Below, piece by piece: positions 1 through 4,698 of a stretch of DNA of 6,002 bases (its first letter is position 1; each line of letters opens with the position of its first letter). The position numbers and the translations under genes were made by a program. Origin of the DNA: an uncultured Nitrospina sp. (GTDB lineage: Bacteria; Nitrospinota; Nitrospinia; Nitrospinales; VA-1); the NCBI GenBank assembly GCA_950072225.1, contig CATMOP010000138.1:1-6002 (forward strand), given 5' to 3'. The notes beneath the pieces were generated by a model. The model was given only the letters and a program-made list of their open reading frames with translations. It searched no databases and was not told the DNA's origin.

Positions 1-80
1 TAAACTTTCATGCCCCGGAGGGGTACGGTGAGCAATCGCTTTATTTTGTGAGCAAACGTTCTCTCGGCTTTACGAGCCAT
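1..80 (-). CDS. Possible 5' end of an unknown gene, cut by the window edge
   Basis: An ATG at 80-78 opens a minus-strand frame that stays open for 26 codons to the left edge. It lies 10 bases after the fxsA stop and would be next in the same transcript. The visible peptide begins MARKAERTFAHKIKRLLTVP and is strongly basic (K, R and H), with no recognisable motif. Upstream there is only a weak GAG about 9 bases from the ATG, so the ribosome site is poor. A short open frame at an edge can arise by chance, so the call rests mainly on its tight spacing behind fxsA. No function can be assigned. Confidence 0.4.
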   Translation of the reverse strand, partial: MARKAERTFAHKIKRLLTVPLRGMKV

Positions 81-90
81 TGCTATGCGC

Positions 91-486
91 TCAATCTTTG
101 AAGAAAAAGTAGGGTTGTCCCGATTCAATTCTTTTCTTTGAAAGATTCGAGGCTATTTGTTTGAATATTCCACGGGTGATCGGAATCATGATAAGGAGGC
201 CAATTATATCCGTCACTGCACCAGGAGTGATGAGGAGCATACCGGCCACCCCCATCACGGCGCCATTAAGGGCTTCATCGCCAGGGGCTTCCCGCGACTT
301 GAGGTGCCTCTGCATTTTCTCAAAGACCTCTTTGCCATAGCTCTGGCTAACAATAATTCCAATCAGAAAGGTGAGCATGACCAACGAAACCGTATTGAGA
401 ACGCTGATCGAATCGCTCACAAATTTCAATCCATAAAGTTCAATCCCTGTGCCCAGGGCAAAAAAGGCTGTAATCGCTAAAGACAT
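91..486 (-). CDS. fxsA: FxsA family integral membrane protein
   Basis: This 131-residue protein fits the FxsA family in length and layout. The first hydrophobic segment (about residues 3-22) ends in the IELYGLKFVSD stretch, which resembles the family's LEiYl.ikvg. A second helix spans about 31-48, followed by a charged loop (KEVFEKMQRHLKSREAPGDE, 52-71). A third hydrophobic region (74-101) contains LLITPGAVTDIIGLL, a close match to the family signature LL..PGf.TD..G. The basic tail ends in FFFKD. FxsA is an inner-membrane protein; in E. coli its overproduction relieves exclusion of phage T7 by the F plasmid, but its normal biochemical role is unknown. The ATG at 486 is chosen because FxsA proteins begin directly at the first helix and because CCAGG lies 8 bases upstream. 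A TTG at 528 would add 14 residues and is less likely. Confidence 0.9.
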   Translation of the reverse strand: MSLAITAFFALGTGIELYGLKFVSDSISVLNTVSLVMLTFLIGIIVSQSYGKEVFEKMQRHLKSREAPGDEALNGAVMGVAGMLLITPGAVTDIIGLLIMIPITRGIFKQIASNLSKKRIESGQPYFFFKD

Positions 487-721
487 TTTCAATACCTGGA
501 GAAAGTTAAACGGGCCAAATAGAAGCAATTACCATAGCACGGCCAGGATTCACCGGAAAGTAAAAACCATAGTCCGATAATTTTCTAAAAAATTTACAAT
601 GCTAATATCGATTTTTCAATGGGGAACAAACCCTACACCAGCCTGAGTGAGAGATTTCTTCCTTTTACCTTGTTTTTTAGCTATACCCCATCGGAATATT
701 TCTCGGTAGTGGAGGATCGGG
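487..721. other. Divergent intergenic spacer between fxsA and the STN-like gene
   Basis: These 235 bases separate two divergent start codons and must hold the promoters for both genes. An AT-rich core lies at about 575-620 and includes TAATAT at 603-608, a possible -10 hexamer on the plus strand. No matching -35 sits at the right distance, so no promoter is called. There is no convincing RNA gene or long inverted repeat. Confidence 0.5.
711..715 (+). promoter_or_regulatory. Strong Shine-Dalgarno site for the STN-like gene
   Basis: GGAGG lies 6 bases before the ATG at 722. It fixes this start, and the signal peptide that follows directly agrees with it. Confidence 0.75.
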
Positions 722-1495
722 ATGAAACGTTTTATCCAGACAGGGATCGTGATCGGGACCGTATTTGTGCTGTGGCAGGTATCTGCCGATGCGCGCTTTC
801 TCGATTTGAAAAAACAGGAACAGGCACCTGCCTCCGTTCCACAAACTATTCCCACTCCACAGCCACACGTTCCCATTTACAATTCAGAAGTCGAACCCCA
901 GGGCATCAGCCTGCGTTTTGAAAACCTTTCTTTAATCAATGTACTGAGAAATATTCAGGAGGAAACGGGCATTTTGTTTTCCATTGACCCTTCTCTTGAG
1001 GCGGTCCCTTTCAGCGCCACTGTTCAAGCGGGTAACTGGGAAGCGGCTGTACGTGAACTGTTAAAAGGATTCAGCCGGGTTGAAGTCTGGACCCGCAACC
1101 TTGAAACCAGCCGCATCTGGATTTTATCCGGGCAAGGTTATATTCAGGAACCGCCTAACGCGAATATCCGCTTGAGCCGCCAGGCAAAACCGGTATCGCG
1201 ACCGGGTCAACAAAAACCCCGGTTTCGCGTTGCTCCAGCACCCGCACCGGTACCCACCCCGGTTGCTAGTACTCAAATCAAGATTGAAGACCTTCCACCG
1301 CATATTCTCTTTGAGCCGGGAGTTTTGACCTTCTTCAAATCCAAGGGAATCGCGCTTCCCGATTACGTGAAGAACATGTTCGGTCCCAACCTGGAAGGGT
1401 TGCCGGCCAATATGCCCATCTCCCCGCATATCCTGAATGACCCGACGTTTAAAGGTTTCCTCGAATCAAAAGGAATCCAAGCTCCGCAAAGTTAA
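722..1495 (+). CDS. Exported protein with STN/secretin-N-like domain, proline-rich linker and duplicated C-terminal motif
   Basis: This 257-residue protein starts with a signal peptide: a short basic end (MKR), a hydrophobic core at about 5-19 and a probable cleavage near SADA (21-24). Residues 35-52 are rich in P and Q. Residues 62-137 look like the STN/secretin short domain: ISLRFENLSLINVLRNI, then ETGILFSIDPSLE, a strand, NWEAAVRELL and a final WILSG strand. In secretins and TonB-dependent receptors such domains sit in the periplasm and contact partner proteins. A Pro/Ala-rich linker (about 156-183) leads to a tail holding two copies of a 21-residue motif at 193-213 and 235-255. There is no secretin channel or receptor barrel after the domain, and 257 residues is too short for one, so this is a soluble or peripheral periplasmic protein. 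It might be an accessory to a secretin or a Tol/Ton-like machine, but no neighbour points to either. It is transcribed alone and converges with the haem lipoprotein gene. Confidence 0.8.
   Translation: MKRFIQTGIVIGTVFVLWQVSADARFLDLKKQEQAPASVPQTIPTPQPHVPIYNSEVEPQGISLRFENLSLINVLRNIQEETGILFSIDPSLEAVPFSATVQAGNWEAAVRELLKGFSRVEVWTRNLETSRIWILSGQGYIQEPPNANIRLSRQAKPVSRPGQQKPRFRVAPAPAPVPTPVASTQIKIEDLPPHILFEPGVLTFFKSKGIALPDYVKNMFGPNLEGLPANMPISPHILNDPTFKGFLESKGIQAPQS
1298..1486 (+). repeat. Internal protein duplication: two PHIL-x-[ED]P...SKGI motifs
   Basis: Two 21-residue segments, encoded at 1298-1360 and 1424-1486, align without gaps and are identical at 11 positions. The first is PHILFEPGVLTFFKSKGIAL followed by P; the second is PHILNDPTFKGFLESKGIQA followed by P. 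They start 42 residues apart. The DNA copies have diverged, so the duplication is old or is held at the protein level. The motif is not one I recognise. Confidence 0.8.
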
Positions 1496-1510
1496 GCGAA
1501 GAACCGTTGC

Positions 1511-1550
1511 TCCCCCATAATCGGGGAAGTGCATTAGCTATCTTTGCTAA
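1511..1550. terminator. Small hairpins between two convergent genes, possible weak bidirectional terminator
   Basis: Two short inverted repeats lie between the STN-like gene and the haem lipoprotein gene. TCCCC (1511-1515) pairs with GGGGA (1523-1527) over a 7-base loop. TTAGC (1534-1538) pairs with GCTAA (1546-1550) over a 7-base loop and overlaps the lipoprotein stop codon. Neither is followed by a good T run in either direction, so this is not a textbook intrinsic terminator. The call depends mainly on its place between convergent genes. Confidence 0.3.
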
Positions 1551-2329
1551 CCCAGTTTTAAAAGAAGCCAGCCTGAAATTCCTTTTTGCCCATTCAATTC
1601 CTTATTTGATCCGTTCCAAACTGCGATGGCCATTAAAACCGATTGTTTAAACTGAACATCATTGGCATTGGCATTGGTTAAAGAGCGGTTGAAAATCAGG
1701 CGCCACCTATTATTTTTCCACACTGCCACGCCTTTTACATCCTGCTGGCGTTGATCGGTCAGAGTGCTGAAACCTTCCGCGTTTAAATCCTCAATAGTTT
1801 GAAATATAAGCTGGGAGTTGGGATTGTCTCTCACTCCGGGTTGCCCCCTTTCTCCGCCCACCGATTTCCATTGCCAGATATTGACGGGCTTTCCTGCCTC
1901 GCCCATGGTGATCAATGGAGCCTCCTTAGCGGAAGTAACCGGAAACATCACTGCCGCCCGGTCGACATACAACGCCGAATGGTCAAAGTTACTATCCCGA
2001 GTCGCGTCATTCCATTCCAGCATGATGACTATGCCCGAACTGTTTTTTGCGGCACGCACCGTAACTTCCCTCGTGGAAGGGTTCGGCCATTTCGGATTTG
2101 TGATCATCTGCGGACCGAGTTCTACCTTGACGGGAACAGGTCCTCCATCCCAAAAAGGATCATAGGGGTTTTCCGGCAAGGTTCCGTCATGGCTGACCAC
2201 TTGTATAACAGGGCCACAACTTTCATCCTGCAAACAATCTTCAACATTCACGCCGCAGGCAGAGATGAACAGCACCCATAGCGCAACTACCACCCGCAAG
2301 CCAAATGGCTTCATTCTTTTTTCAGTCAT
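1547..2329 (-). CDS. Lipoprotein with ethylbenzene-dehydrogenase-gamma-like (NxrC-like) haem-binding domain
   Basis: This is a 260-residue lipoprotein. It has a basic start, a hydrophobic stretch at about 11-22 and a lipobox I22-S-A-C25, so C25 should be lipidated. The following residue is Gly, which by the E. coli rule favours the outer membrane. The mature part resembles the haem b-binding gamma subunits of class II DMSO-reductase-family enzymes (ethylbenzene, selenate, dimethylsulfide and nitrite oxidoreductases). Matching features are VRAAKNSSGIVIMLEWNDAT (91-110), DRAAVMFP (123-130), MGEAGKPVNIWQWK (142-155) and, near the end, WNGSNKELNGQKGISGWLLL. In that family haem is ligated by a Met and a Lys; M142 and K249 are the candidates by motif position. 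Unlike the usual subunits it is lipid-anchored, and no molybdopterin or iron-sulfur subunit gene is beside it. It follows the M16 peptidase gene by 16 bases, probably in one transcript. Neither ATG 2329 nor ATG 2314 has a good ribosome site, which suggests translational coupling. C32 and C38 could form a disulfide. Confidence 0.82.
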   Translation of the reverse strand: MTEKRMKPFGLRVVVALWVLFISACGVNVEDCLQDESCGPVIQVVSHDGTLPENPYDPFWDGGPVPVKVELGPQMITNPKWPNPSTREVTVRAAKNSSGIVIMLEWNDATRDSNFDHSALYVDRAAVMFPVTSAKEAPLITMGEAGKPVNIWQWKSVGGERGQPGVRDNPNSQLIFQTIEDLNAEGFSTLTDQRQQDVKGVAVWKNNRWRLIFNRSLTNANANDVQFKQSVLMAIAVWNGSNKELNGQKGISGWLLLKLG

Positions 2330-2345
2330 GGGAAGAGAATCAGGA

Positions 2346-3656
2346 TTAATAATTTTCGATCAGGTTTTCAAGTTCTTTTTTCAATTCGGGGGTATAAGGA
2401 CCAACCAGAATCAGGCTCAGTTTTTCCGGAACAAAAGTCCGGCGGGCAACCTCAGTGATTTTTTCTTTCGAGATTGCCAGGATCCGGTTTCGTTCTTCTT
2501 CCAGGGACATCTCTTCTGAATAAAGGTAAGGAAAGGCATAACGTATCACCTGTTTGTAAGGATCGTCCAACTCTGAATCCAGATCAAACATATAACGCTT
2601 TTTCACATGGGCAACTTCATCATCAGAAGGCCCCAGGCTGGCAAATTTTTCAATCTCATGGAGGAGGACTTTTGCAACCTCAATGAGCTTTTCCGGCCGC
2701 GCCGTTACATCAAAATCCATCGTGCCGATATCCGACATGCTGGTTGCCCGGCATTCCACCGAATAAACCAAGCCGCGCTCCTCCCTGAGCACCCTCTGTA
2801 GTCGAGAGGTAAAACCACCATCGAAGATTTGGCTGATCAGCCCTAGAGTCAGGAAATCCTCATGATTGTAGGAACGGGATCGAAAACAAATTTGCAGTTC
2901 GATCTGGCTGTCTGAATCGTGTTGGAAAAGAAACTGCGGTCGGACCTGTTTATCGGCAATACTTCCGATAAAATGATTTTTTGAAATCGGCGCCACTCCA
3001 TTGGAGAAAGTGGAAAAGTATTTTTCTGACAATTGAAGATTGCGATCGTGCTCAATGGGCCCCGCCATCGCCAAAACCATGTTGCCGGGAACGTAATGGG
3101 CGTTGTAGTAGTCCCTCAACATCTCTACCGTAATCGTTTTAATCGTCTTTTCTGTCCCAATGGTCGGCCAGGACATCGGTGTTCCAGGATAAAGCAGTTT
3201 GCATGCATGATTGTTTATGTCTACATTCACGCCCTCTTCGTTGAGATCCTCATAGTACTCCTCAAGAATGATTCCACGCTCAAGCTCAATCTCCGGAAAT
3301 GTCGGGGAATAAAAAAAATCGGAAAAGATTTCCATTCCTTTTTTCAATTGCGAGATATGTGGACTGAACCCGTATTGCGTGTATTCACCAAGAGTGGAGG
3401 CACGAAGATCCCGGCCGATATTCTCGAATTCCATATTCAGGGAGATCGAATCGGGGTACTTCCGGTTTCCCCGGAATAACATATGTTCCAGAAAATGGGA
3501 GATTCCATTGTTCTCCTCATTTTCAAATCGCAAACCGGCTCGGACAAACATCGATACTTCCATGGTGTGAATATGCGGCATTTCCACCGTCACCACCGTC
3601 AAGCCGTTGGGCAAAACATCTTTAAAATATTCCAACGAAAATTCTGTAACTTCCAT
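2346..3656 (-). CDS. M16 family zinc metallopeptidase (processing-peptidase/PqqL-like)
   Basis: This single-unit M16 protein has 436 residues from the chosen start. The N-terminal half carries the inverted zinc motif HFLEH (residues 54-58), with H54 and H58 as zinc ligands and E57 as catalytic base. The third ligand is probably E133 in GIILEEYYED, about 75 residues on, as in active members. The C-terminal half has SRLQRVLREERGLVYS, whose R291 and Y298 match the conserved R...Y pair that binds substrate in this family. Length and motifs fit the subfamily of M16 enzymes that form two-part clamshell chambers and degrade or trim peptides. No signal peptide is evident, so it is probably cytoplasmic. 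ATG 3656 has AGGA just upstream and places the family start (FKDVLPNGLTVV) near the N-terminus. ATG 3680 and TTG 3701 would add 8 and 15 residues. Many M16 proteins work as pairs, but no partner is in view. The haem lipoprotein gene follows by 16 bases; a functional link is not shown. Confidence 0.9.
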   Translation of the reverse strand: MEVTEFSLEYFKDVLPNGLTVVTVEMPHIHTMEVSMFVRAGLRFENEENNGISHFLEHMLFRGNRKYPDSISLNMEFENIGRDLRASTLGEYTQYGFSPHISQLKKGMEIFSDFFYSPTFPEIELERGIILEEYYEDLNEEGVNVDINNHACKLLYPGTPMSWPTIGTEKTIKTITVEMLRDYYNAHYVPGNMVLAMAGPIEHDRNLQLSEKYFSTFSNGVAPISKNHFIGSIADKQVRPQFLFQHDSDSQIELQICFRSRSYNHEDFLTLGLISQIFDGGFTSRLQRVLREERGLVYSVECRATSMSDIGTMDFDVTARPEKLIEVAKVLLHEIEKFASLGPSDDEVAHVKKRYMFDLDSELDDPYKQVIRYAFPYLYSEEMSLEEERNRILAISKEKITEVARRTFVPEKLSLILVGPYTPELKKELENLIENY

Positions 3657-3735
3657 ATTTCCTGTAATATAAGAACCCATGAATGTACGACCCCGCCGCA
3701 AACGGACGAAGTATCCGATAAAGATTTCTATTTAA

Positions 3736-3761
3736 AAGGCGTGGCAACAAGGCTACGCCTT
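3736..3761. repeat. Inverted repeat AAGGCGT/ACGCCTT
   Basis: AAGGCGT (3736-3742) is a perfect inverted match to ACGCCTT (3755-3761) over a 12-base loop. Read on the minus strand, the stem is followed by TTTTAAAT, so it could act as a weak terminator or as a structured 5' leader for the M16 gene. Confidence 0.5.
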
Positions 3762-3866
3762 GAGGAAAAGTGGGTAGGCTAAGCAATATGCCAGTAAAAC
3801 CCGTTTGCTTTTCAAGTATAGACCTATTGGCCCCACGCCGAGTGGCCCTCTAGCGAGGGAGGCAAA

Positions 3867-3895
3867 TAGCAAGGGCTCTATTTAGCCAAAATAAT
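3867..3895 (+). promoter_or_regulatory. Weak candidate sigma-70 promoter for the gene at 4020
   Basis: AATAAT (3890-3895) matches the -10 consensus at five of six bases. At a 17-base spacing upstream is TAGCAA (3867-3872), which matches the -35 at only three. Transcription would start near 3902 and the leader RNA would include the second 19-mer hairpin. Confidence 0.25.
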
Positions 3896-3921
3896 TTTTG
3901 CTAGCCAGAAATAGTTATTGC
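3883..3921. repeat. Imperfect tandem pair of a 19/20-bp unit
   Basis: TAGCCAAAATAATTTTTGC (3883-3901) is followed directly by TAGCCAGAAATAGTTATTGC (3902-3921). They share the TAGCCA head and the TTGC tail. A third partial head (TAG) follows immediately and runs into the second 19-mer. Confidence 0.5.
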
Positions 3922-3928
3922 TAGTTGG

Positions 3929-3965
3929 CCCCACGCCGAGTGGGGGAATAAAACCCACTTGTGGG
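3929..3965 (+). promoter_or_regulatory. Alternating CCCAC/GTGGG segments able to form exclusive hairpins
   Basis: Four complementary segments follow in order: CCCCAC (3929-3934), GTGGGG (3940-3945), CCCAC (3954-3958) and GTGGG (3961-3965). Segments 1+2 and 3+4 can pair, or 2+3 can pair over a 9-base loop, but not all at once. In the 3+4 form the loop would be CTTG with a 4-bp CCCA/TGGG stem. This is the geometry of an attenuator or translation switch, although there is no T run to make one form a classic terminator. Confidence 0.4.
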
Positions 3966-3972
3966 ATTTAAA

Positions 3973-4023
3973 ATGAAAAGGCATTATTGCACAAACACAG
4001 AGCCAACTCCCAGAAAGATATGA
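3973..4023 (+). CDS. Possible 16-codon leader peptide overlapping the next start by ATGA
   Basis: ATG 3973 opens a frame encoding MKRHYCTNTEPTPRKI and stopping at TGA 4021-4023. That stop overlaps the ATG of the downstream gene (4020-4022) as ATGA, the usual arrangement for translational coupling. GGGA at 3963-3966, 6 bases upstream, is a modest ribosome site and falls in the last strand of the hairpin set. The downstream gene has only a weak ribosome site of its own. A 16-codon frame can arise by chance; there is no evidence yet that it is translated. Confidence 0.3.
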   Translation: MKRHYCTNTEPTPRKI

Positions 4024-4676
4024 ATAATTTAGAATGGTCGAAATCCGATTACGCCATCGGATTAGACTTCATTACACAAAATGAGGAGCAGGCAAAGGCT
4101 TCGACCCTGCTAGATGCCGGATCGGAGCTGACTGTGGCCCTTCCCACCGGCCTGCCGCTATACGGAATGGGGCTCTACAGTGCGTTCATTCTGGCCCCGA
4201 TTCTCCTGTTCATCCTGATCGTGACCTATTTCCTGGTCGCTTACTTGTTTTCCGGACATGGAACAACGGCAACACTTTTCATGGTTATCAGCGGGTGCCT
4301 TTTTATGCTGTGGGGACTGGGAAAGGTTCTACAGCTTTTATTTTCAGTCCGCGAGCTTTTTACGAGGAAATTTTTTGCGACCTTAGGCAAAAAAGGGGTA
4401 GCCATGCATTTTTCCCGCTGGCATTTTCCACTTCAATGCCAAACCGCCATTGCCTGGAATGATGTTGAATCCACGCAGGTAACTACCACCCTTTTTATTC
4501 CCGGCCTGCTTGTTGGAGTCCCTAGAACCACGATTTTCCAAATCACCGCTAAAAACGGCGAACTCCTGAAAATTCCTTTTCACCCCAAGAAGGATGGGGC
4601 GCAATCCGTAATTGAGGCAATAGGTAGGCAAATCCAATCGCAATCAGGTACATCTGTACAACGGCCAGAAAAATAA
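4020..4676 (+). CDS. Two-helix membrane protein with PH-like C-terminal region, unknown function
   Basis: This 218-residue protein is not from a family I can name. A polar N-terminus (1-50) precedes two hydrophobic helices, about 52-78 and 84-108, joined by a very short turn (SGHGTT). This gives a hairpin anchor with both ends on the same side of the membrane. The rest, about 115-205, reads as a beta-rich domain ending in a helix: KKGVAMHFSRWHFPLQ, then TAIAWNDVESTQVTTT, FQITAKNGELLKIPFHPK and AQSVIEAIGRQI. That pattern resembles bacterial PH-like (bPH/YcxB-like) membrane domains, where an I.W.DI strand is typical; the match is by eye. A polar tail (SQSGTSVQRPEK) follows. ATG 4020 is preferred over TTG 3987, which would add 11 residues rich in H, K and R; neither has a strong ribosome site. 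The gene converges with dnaE 22 bases away and has no partner gene on its strand in view. Confidence 0.75.
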   Translation: MNNLEWSKSDYAIGLDFITQNEEQAKASTLLDAGSELTVALPTGLPLYGMGLYSAFILAPILLFILIVTYFLVAYLFSGHGTTATLFMVISGCLFMLWGLGKVLQLLFSVRELFTRKFFATLGKKGVAMHFSRWHFPLQCQTAIAWNDVESTQVTTTLFIPGLLVGVPRTTIFQITAKNGELLKIPFHPKKDGAQSVIEAIGRQIQSQSGTSVQRPEK

Positions 4677-4698
4677 AACTTTTCACGACGCATTCCTG

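Larger units (their letters stand above)
3827..3943. repeat. 19-bp direct repeat, two copies 98 bp apart, each with a hairpin core
   Basis: TTGGCCCCACGCCGAGTGG occurs exactly at 3827-3845 and again at 3925-3943. The core folds on itself: CCAC-GCCGA-GTGG in the first copy, and the longer CCCCAC-GCCGA-GTGGGG (3929-3945) in the second. Between the copies are CCCTC-TAGC-GAGGG (3846-3859) and GGCAAATAG paired with CTATTTAGCC with one bulged A (3861-3887). Two exact copies of a palindromic 19-mer so close together are not expected by chance. REP-like or MITE-like elements are possible. Confidence 0.7.
3657..4019. other. 363-bp intergenic region rich in short repeats and hairpins
   Basis: This spacer between two divergent genes has no conventional ORF. 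It holds an outer hairpin (3736-3761), a 19-bp repeat in two copies (3827-3845 and 3925-3943), at least four further short hairpins, a tandem pair of about 20 bp and a possible 16-codon leader. The density of structure in 3827-3965 is well above that elsewhere in the window. It may be a small non-coding repeat element, a regulatory leader for the gene at 4020, or both. Confidence 0.6.

Noticed and set aside
157..480. Plus-strand ORF of 107 codons opposite fxsA
   Set aside because: It lies almost wholly antisense to fxsA, which has clear family motifs. Its translation is rich in H, R and N with no domain pattern.
487..721. Sigma-70 promoter between fxsA and the STN-like gene
   Set aside because: TAATAT at 603-608 lacks a matching -35 at 16-18 bases. 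Other pairings match too few positions on either strand.
619..921. Plus-strand ORF overlapping the start of the STN-like gene
   Set aside because: It has no Shine-Dalgarno and contains low-complexity DRDRDRD. The overlapping frame at 722 has a strong ribosome site and a signal peptide.
1799..2281. Long plus-strand ORF opposite the haem lipoprotein gene
   Set aside because: The minus-strand frame has a lipobox and haem-domain motifs. The plus frame has no ribosome site or recognisable protein pattern and is a shadow.
3033..3479. Plus-strand ORF opposite the M16 peptidase gene
   Set aside because: It is antisense to the HFLEH-containing gene, and its composition looks like a shadow frame.
3736..3761. 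Integron attC-like site
   Set aside because: There is no R'/R'' core pair with the expected GTTRRRY ends, no cassette-like ORF arrangement and no integrase.
3827..3943. CRISPR-like array
   Set aside because: There are only two copies of the 19-mer, the interval is 79 bases and itself structured, and no cas gene is near.
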